Source: Holosporales bacterium (GTDB lineage: Bacteria > Pseudomonadota > Alphaproteobacteria > RUG11792). From it: DNA of 9,808 nucleotides. Each line of letters begins with the position of its first letter. Positions within the stretch are counted from its first letter, which is position 1. The position numbers and the translations under genes are program-made. This document shows positions 6,454 to 9,808 of the stretch, piece by piece. The stretch lies in assembly GCA_031263345.1 (NCBI GenBank), contig JAISFY010000032.1, forward strand, positions 1 through 9,808, given 5' to 3'. A model generated the notes under the pieces. That model saw nothing but the letters and a program-made list of their open reading frames with translations. It was not told where the DNA came from and did not search any database.

Positions 6454-7266
6454 CTAAAAAATCGCCATTTGGCCTTCAGTAGAAATGGCGCAATATCCCG
6501 TTACGAAAGTGTAGTCTTCGCCATAGCTCAGATTTATATAACAATTTCTTTCACGAGAAGACTGAAATCCGATGAAATCGTTCTTTCCCATTCTTCCGGA
6601 CCAATACGTCGCTAGCTTTACCCCAGCAAGCGGAGTCAGAACATCACGAAATAAACCAAATTTCGGAGCAAACACTCTAGCGCAGAAATCATAATCTAAA
6701 TCGGTTTCGTAATGAGTATCCGTCGTTATAATAAATGAGTTATAGTGGTGAATCCTCTTGAACATATCGACATCTGGACTAAGATTCAGTAACTTCTTTG
6801 GACTTCGTATTTCTACAATCAAATCTAAATCACATTTCGCGACGGAAACGATTAATTTTCCAGCTAGGGCGGAATGCAGTAATGTTGGGACGACGGCCTT
6901 TTCCACATTGGCGCTTTCAAACTTCATTTTAATAGCACCATCACTGAGGATTTGGATAAGAATATCTTTTTGATCGACAATTATTCTAAACTCCATCAGT
7001 GACAGGTTTTGCGAATTGATAACCTTAGCTGCTGCAAAAAGCCCATTACCGAAATCCATTCCGTGATAGTTTGATGTAAAACATTTACACAGAAAGCGAT
7101 CTGCATCTACCTTCTTGACGAAGATAGTCTCGGTAGTATTGATTTCCATGGAAATATTCTGTAGAAGGTCATCACTACAAAAATCTTCGACGAAAAATAC
7201 AGCCGCCGGATGGCCACGCAACAGCTCCCTGCTCAATGTATCTACAATCCAAAAACTGGTCGCCAT
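6454..7266 (-). CDS. PhzF-family protein with altered active-site motifs
   Basis: The 270-residue product follows the PhzF/diaminopimelate-epimerase-like fold: an opening FWIVDT with GHPAAVFFVE (family GNPAAV), INTTETIFV with Glu46 at the catalytic-glutamate position, the central FGNGLFAAA, then FAPKFGLFRD and a C-terminal YWSGRMGK...FQSSRERNCYINL. Pseudomonas PhzF isomerises trans-2,3-dihydro-3-hydroxyanthranilate, but most family members have unknown substrates, and nothing here suggests phenazine synthesis. Several signature residues differ: the family CGHAT is FGNGL (His replaced by Asn74), ED before the second glycine loop is RD (Asp208 kept), TGSA is TPLA (211-214), and the late SxRGG is SSRER. 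The enzyme may have a shifted activity or be inactive, although the frame is intact and of normal length. GAGG lies just before the ATG at unusually short spacing. It is convergent with mipZ. Confidence 0.8.
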   Translation of the reverse strand: MATSFWIVDTLSRELLRGHPAAVFFVEDFCSDDLLQNISMEINTTETIFVKKVDADRFLCKCFTSNYHGMDFGNGLFAAAKVINSQNLSLMEFRIIVDQKDILIQILSDGAIKMKFESANVEKAVVPTLLHSALAGKLIVSVAKCDLDLIVEIRSPKKLLNLSPDVDMFKRIHHYNSFIITTDTHYETDLDYDFCARVFAPKFGLFRDVLTPLAGVKLATYWSGRMGKNDFIGFQSSRERNCYINLSYGEDYTFVTGYCAISTEGQMAIF

Positions 7267-7587
7267 ACCTCAATATGCCCCGCAAGTAAAAATCCAGGAG
7301 AAAAACTTACTCCATTTGAAATAAAATCCCAGACCGTTGCGATGAAAACCGTACGCTAATCCACATAGAGTCAGCATACACGATTAAGTATCGCACAAAG
7401 GAAACCCACTGGCAAGCTCTCGTATGTCCAGGGATATAGATCAATGAGGAGGTTAAGAATTGACTCGAAATTATGGCTCTGGAGATCCTTCTCATCGCTT
7501 CAAAATTCGTAAACTTACACACTAGAGACTGGACAAATGTGAGTAATTATTATAGCATTCCTTCCGGTCGGTTGTTTTTTTCTGGAC
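7267..7587. other. About 320 bp without a recognisable gene
   Basis: The interval must hold the phzF promoter (minus strand) and the promoter of the tRNA-Phe/pheS unit (plus strand). The longest open frame is 71 codons on the minus strand from a GTG at 7522 to 7307. It has no ribosome-binding site and its product (containing YIPGHTRACQWVSF) matches no family I know. An overlapping plus-strand frame lacking a start, around 7310-7440, is also open for about 40 codons and equally unrecognised. No tRNA, SRP RNA, tmRNA, RNase P or 6S RNA signature was found by eye. It may be a decayed gene or a small RNA, or simply regulatory spacer. Confidence 0.5.
7525..7553 (+). promoter_or_regulatory. Possible promoter of tRNA-Phe and pheS
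   Basis: GAGACT (three of six -35 consensus bases) at 7525-7530 is followed after 17 bp by TATTAT (five of six -10 bases) at 7548-7553. The start would be near 7560, giving a leader of about 28 nt before the tRNA. A weaker reading pairs CTGGAC with TATAGC. With only 20 bp between tRNA and pheS, the same promoter probably serves both. Confidence 0.4.
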
Positions 7588-7663
7588 GCCCAGATAGCTC
7601 AGTCGGTAGAGCAAGAGACTGAAAATCTCTGTGTCGCTGGTTCAATTCCGGCTCTGGGCACCA
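7588..7663 (+). tRNA. tRNA-Phe (anticodon GAA)
   Basis: A 76-nt cloverleaf with acceptor stem GCCCAGA paired with TCTGGGC, discriminator A and encoded CCA. The D arm contains AGCTCAGTCGGTAGAGC, the anticodon arm is AGAGA-CTGAAAA-TCTCT giving GAA, and the T arm is CTGG-TTCAATT-CCGG within its stem. It sits directly before pheS, whose product charges this tRNA, an adjacency that suggests a shared transcript. Confidence 0.98.
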
Positions 7664-7683
7664 CCTTTTTCCCATTAGATGAT

Positions 7684-8733
7684 ATGATTATTATGTCAGA
7701 AAAGCTTGAGAATAGCTTAAAACACTGGTTGGAATCTATTTCTAGTATTGCCCTGCTCCCAGAGTTAGAAAAAGTGAAATCAGAGTTGTTGGGGAAATCA
7801 GGGATCGTGACGACCGCCTTGAGGGAGGTATCTAAGCTGCCAATCGAAAAGAGGAAAATTTTTGGGGAAAAGTTGAATAATGCAAAGTCTTCCATAGAAG
7901 AGGCTATTGCTAACCAAATCAGTAAGATTAAGCGATCGATGGTTGAAGACAAAATGAATAGTGAGGCGGTGGATATTACTTTACCGAGTATTAACGAATC
8001 GTTCGGGTCGGTTCACCTTTTAACGAGGGCCATGCGGCAGATCAGAGATCATTATCATGCTCGTGGATTTTTAGTACTCGATGGACCGGAAATCGAAACG
8101 GATTTTTTTAATTTTGATGCATTAAACATTCCTAAGCATCATCCGGCTCGGCAGTCACACGATACGTTTTACATAGATGGGTTCGACGAGGTTTTGCTGC
8201 GTACTCATACTTCGTGTGTTCAGGTACGAACGATGTTAAAAACCGGAATTCCAGTTAGGATGATTTCGATAGGAAAAACTTATCGAAATGACAAACTCGA
8301 TTCAACTCATTCTCCTATGTTTCACCAAGTTGAAGGGCTCGTTATTGATCGAAATAGCCTTACGGTTGGACATTTAAAGAATGAATTAAAAAGATTTATA
8401 TCTGCGTTCTTCGAGACTGATGATGTCGCAATTAGGCTCAGACCCAGTTATTTCCCGTTTACAGAACCTGGGATGGAAATTGATTGCCGCTGCAATAAGA
8501 ATGGTGGAAAGCTTACGATTACAAAAGACGGAGCGGATTGGCTTGAACTTGCGGGCGCTGGGATGGTTCATCCTGATGTTTTCAAGCATTGCGGAATCGA
8601 TGGAGAAGTATATGGGTTCGCCTTTGGTTTTGGCCTCGAAAGGTTGGTTACGCTCAGGGCTGGCGTTGCAGATATCAGGAATATCTATGATACGGACATA
8701 CGATGGCTACGTTATTTCAGAAGCTGCGCTTAG
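7684..8733 (+). CDS. pheS: Phenylalanyl-tRNA synthetase alpha subunit
   Basis: PheS forms the catalytic half of the alpha2-beta2 enzyme that attaches phenylalanine to tRNA-Phe. The 349-residue product has an N-terminal helical coiled-coil that binds tRNA (about residues 5-90) and a class II catalytic core: HPARQSHDTFYI (153-164), RTHTSCVQVRTM (173-184), motif 2 region GKTYRNDKLDSTHSPMFHQVEGL (197-219), RPSYFPFTEPGMEID (253-267), LELAGAGMVHPDV (287-299) and motif 3 GFGLERL (315-321). Length is normal. The ATG at 7684 and a second at 7693 are both possible; neither has a Shine-Dalgarno sequence, and the second gives the more usual MSEKLENSL opening. tRNA-Phe ends 20 bp upstream. The beta-subunit gene pheT, normally next, is not there: tRNA-Trp and secE follow, so pheT must lie elsewhere in the genome. 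Confidence 0.97.
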   Translation: MIIMSEKLENSLKHWLESISSIALLPELEKVKSELLGKSGIVTTALREVSKLPIEKRKIFGEKLNNAKSSIEEAIANQISKIKRSMVEDKMNSEAVDITLPSINESFGSVHLLTRAMRQIRDHYHARGFLVLDGPEIETDFFNFDALNIPKHHPARQSHDTFYIDGFDEVLLRTHTSCVQVRTMLKTGIPVRMISIGKTYRNDKLDSTHSPMFHQVEGLVIDRNSLTVGHLKNELKRFISAFFETDDVAIRLRPSYFPFTEPGMEIDCRCNKNGGKLTITKDGADWLELAGAGMVHPDVFKHCGIDGEVYGFAFGFGLERLVTLRAGVADIRNIYDTDIRWLRYFRSCA

Positions 8734-8754
8734 CGAAACCTTATAAAGTCTCGT

Positions 8755-8784
8755 TTGTAGTATTTTATGAGGATGGTTTATAAT
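8755..8784 (+). promoter_or_regulatory. Possible upstream promoter of tRNA-Trp/secE/nusG
   Basis: TTGTAG at 8755-8760 (three of six -35 bases) is separated by 18 bp from a perfect TATAAT at 8779-8784. It would start transcription near 8791, about 56 bp before tRNA-Trp. It stands in tandem with a second candidate closer to the tRNA. Confidence 0.4.
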
Positions 8785-8802
8785 GTGCTGCAAATATATA
8801 TA

Positions 8803-8830
8803 ATGACTTAGGTGGATTTTGTGCTACAAT
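8803..8830 (+). promoter_or_regulatory. Proximal promoter of tRNA-Trp/secE/nusG
   Basis: ATGACT at 8803-8808 (four of six -35 bases) is followed after 16 bp by TACAAT at 8825-8830 (five of six -10 bases), and the -10 is preceded by TGC, making it an extended -10. Transcription would begin near 8837, ten bases before the mature tRNA. This is the better of two tandem candidates. Confidence 0.55.
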
Positions 8831-8846
8831 CGTAAGCCGTAGAGTT

Positions 8847-8923
8847 AGGAGTATAGCTCAATTTGGTAGAGTTCCGGTCTCCAAAACCGGCGGTTGGGGG
8901 TTCGAGTCCCTCTGCTCCTGCCA
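8847..8923 (+). tRNA. tRNA-Trp (anticodon CCA)
   Basis: A 77-nt cloverleaf: acceptor AGGAGTA paired with TGCTCCT (one G-T pair), discriminator G and encoded CCA. The D arm contains AGCTCAATTTGGTAGAGT, the anticodon arm is CCGGT-CTCCAAA-ACCGG giving CCA, and the T arm carries GGGGG-TTCGAGT-CCCTC. Discriminator G and anticodon CCA are the tryptophan identity elements. It precedes secE by 45 bp, an order conserved in many bacteria, and no hairpin terminator is visible between them. Confidence 0.98.
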
Positions 8924-8968
8924 AGATCGCTTGATTTTTTTTGAGGCATTATTTTTGAGGGATCTAAA

Positions 8969-9172
8969 ATGACTGTAAAGGGTGCTATATCCAGGTGGTG
9001 GTCCTTTCTCTTAGAGGTTCGACGTGAACTAGATAAAATATCCTGGCCATCCAGAAAAGAGGTTATGATGACGACTGTGGTCGTTTTCGTGCTGGCTGTG
9101 GTGGCAGCTCTATTTTTTAGTATCGTCGATACGGCTTCTTATAATATCGTTCACTTTATAATTGGCAGGTAG
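8969..9172 (+). CDS. secE: Preprotein translocase subunit SecE
   Basis: SecE is the small essential subunit that clamps SecY in the inner-membrane SecYEG channel. The 67-residue product is the short, single-span form: an amphipathic region with the family signature EVRRELDKISWPSRKEV (residues 16-32), then one transmembrane segment at about 34-55. Arg/Glu and the WPSR sequence are the conserved surface contacts of SecE. GAGGG about eight bases before the ATG is a good ribosome-binding site. The gene follows tRNA-Trp and is 5 bp from nusG, the standard secE-nusG pair, so it is almost certainly co-transcribed and probably translationally linked with nusG. Confidence 0.95.
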   Translation: MTVKGAISRWWSFLLEVRRELDKISWPSRKEVMMTTVVVFVLAVVAALFFSIVDTASYNIVHFIIGR

Positions 9173-9177
9173 TAGCC

Positions 9178-9723
9178 GTGGCGACGATTGGGAATGATGC
9201 AAAATGGTATGTAATCAATGTTCATTCTGGGTTAGAGCGTAAGGTTGTCCAGCTCATAAAGGAACAAGCCGCTAAGGATGGTGTTGAGGAAAAATTCGAA
9301 GAATTATTAATCCCGATCGAGGAAGTTATTGAGGTCAAAAATGGAGAGAAGGTTAAGGTAGATAAAAAATACTTTCCCGGTTACATTTTGGCTAAAGTAA
9401 GGCTCGATGGGGATGTGCTTCATGTTATCCGGAGTATCCCGAAGGTTTCTGGCTTTCTTGGGTCTAAAGGAAAGCCGAATCCGATCAGTCAAATTGAGGT
9501 TGATAGGATATTAAAGCAGGTGAAGGATGCTATGGAGAGTCCGAGGAGTACCATTTCTTATGAAATCGGAGATCAGGTAAAGGTCTTAGATGGTCCGTTT
9601 GCGTCGTTTTCCGGTTTTGTTGAAGAAGTCGAAGACGAGAAGCAGAGGCTCAAAGTTTCCGTCATGATCTTCGGAAGGGCCACCCCGATAGCCCTAGATT
9701 ATGCGCAGGTCGTTAAAGTGTAG
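9178..9723 (+). CDS. nusG: Transcription termination/antitermination factor NusG
   Basis: NusG rides with elongating RNA polymerase, raises processivity, aids Rho termination and couples transcription to the leading ribosome. The 181-residue product has the NGN domain, with KWYVINVHSGLERKV at 9-23, LIPIEEV, the KKYFPGYILAKV strand at 63-74 and VSGFLGSKGKPNPI at 90-103. A linker and the C-terminal KOW domain follow (EIGDQVKVLDGPFASFSGFVEEV, about 129-151). Length is standard. The start is a GTG at 9178, five bases after the secE TAG; AGG lies within the secE end as a modest ribosome-binding site. The product begins MATIGNDAKWYV as in the family. Downstream the order continues into rplK. Confidence 0.97.
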   Translation: MATIGNDAKWYVINVHSGLERKVVQLIKEQAAKDGVEEKFEELLIPIEEVIEVKNGEKVKVDKKYFPGYILAKVRLDGDVLHVIRSIPKVSGFLGSKGKPNPISQIEVDRILKQVKDAMESPRSTISYEIGDQVKVLDGPFASFSGFVEEVEDEKQRLKVSVMIFGRATPIALDYAQVVKV

Positions 9724-9771
9724 TCGTTTTTTTTATGTGGGAAATTTTGTGATTTCGGTTGATTGTTACAC

Positions 9772-9777
9772 GGAGGG
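9772..9777 (+). promoter_or_regulatory. Ribosome-binding site deciding the rplK start
   Basis: GGAGGG ends seven bases before the GTG at 9785, the strongest Shine-Dalgarno sequence in the window. It fixes that GTG as the likely rplK start rather than the in-frame ATG at 9800, which would be 22 bases away. Confidence 0.7.
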
Positions 9778-9784
9778 TGTTTAG

Positions 9785-9808
9785 GTGTCTGTAAAGAAAA
9801 TGGCAAAT
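9785..9808 (+). CDS. rplK: Start of ribosomal protein L11 gene (cut by window end)
   Basis: Only eight codons are present, reading MSVKKMAN from a GTG start. Ribosomal protein L11, which builds the GTPase-associated centre of the large subunit, typically begins MAKK followed by a short variable stretch, and rplK follows nusG in most bacteria. The call therefore rests mainly on position, 61 bp after nusG, and on the strong ribosome-binding site. No intrinsic terminator is seen after nusG: the T-run at about 9727-9734 has no hairpin before it. Read-through from secE-nusG is likely. Confidence 0.75.

Noticed and set aside
7307..7522. 71-codon minus-strand ORF as a gene
   Set aside because: It has a GTG start without a ribosome-binding site, no recognised family and an overlapping open frame on the other strand. 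It is kept only as part of the description of the gap.
7560..7590. Possible phenylalanine leader peptide attenuator before pheS (TTT TTC codons near 7573-7581)
   Set aside because: There is no start codon with a ribosome-binding site in a suitable frame, no terminator hairpin, and a mature tRNA gene lies between this tract and pheS.
8924..8968. Intrinsic terminator between tRNA-Trp and secE (T8 run near 8936-8942)
   Set aside because: The only possible stem before the T-run is three or four weak pairs. The conserved tRNA-Trp-secE-nusG order argues for read-through.
9724..9784. Terminator after nusG (T-rich run near 9727-9734)
   Set aside because: No GC-rich hairpin precedes the run, and nusG-rplK are normally co-transcribed.
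1..9808. Mobile element, CRISPR, toxin-antitoxin or defence system
   Set aside because: No transposase, integrase, terminal repeats, regularly spaced repeats or paired small toxin/antitoxin genes were found. All confident genes are housekeeping or metabolic.

Overview
The window reads as a stretch of ordinary bacterial chromosome from an alphaproteobacterium, moderately AT-rich (about 40% G+C by eye, not counted). The strongest lineage marker is a full-length MipZ, the ParA-like division-site ATPase typical of Alphaproteobacteria. SecE, NusG and the meso-diaminopimelate-type MurE fit a Gram-negative cell that makes peptidoglycan and lipopolysaccharide. Base composition and scattered gene order (mreC away from mreB/mreD, pheS without pheT, waaA and murE outside their usual clusters) recall reduced or host-associated alphaproteobacterial lineages such as Holosporales. 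That placement is inference.

Left part (1-3043). The window opens with the tail of a serine hydrolase of the beta-lactamase/DUF3471 type on the + strand. It converges on a minus-strand block that reads tRNA-Leu(UAG), a small stand-alone Fis-like DNA-binding protein, then the cell-shape protein MreC. Fis and MreC overlap in a TAATG junction. Further upstream on the minus strand is waaA (Kdo transferase), divergent from murE. The 82-bp waaA-murE interval has two good promoters whose -10 boxes fall on the same bases, plus a 6-bp inverted repeat.

Middle (3044-7587). murE (+) and rlmN (-) converge and overlap by 8 bp at their stops. rlmN is divergent from mipZ (+), which converges on a PhzF-family gene (-) that has lost several family active-site residues. 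About 320 bp between phzF and the next gene hold no recognisable gene.

Right part (7588-9808). All + strand and translation-related: tRNA-Phe(GAA) lies 20 bp before pheS. Then come tRNA-Trp(CCA), secE, nusG and the first codons of rplK, the widely conserved order that leads into the ribosomal-protein/RNA-polymerase cluster. pheT does not follow pheS.

Together the genes cover envelope construction (murE, waaA, mreC), division placement (mipZ), translation (three tRNAs, pheS, rlmN, rplK), protein export (secE) and transcription elongation (nusG). I found no mobile element, CRISPR array, defence system or clearly new multi-gene system. The points of interest are small-scale: start-site problems, shared promoters, unusual adjacencies and a PhzF homologue with altered active-site residues.
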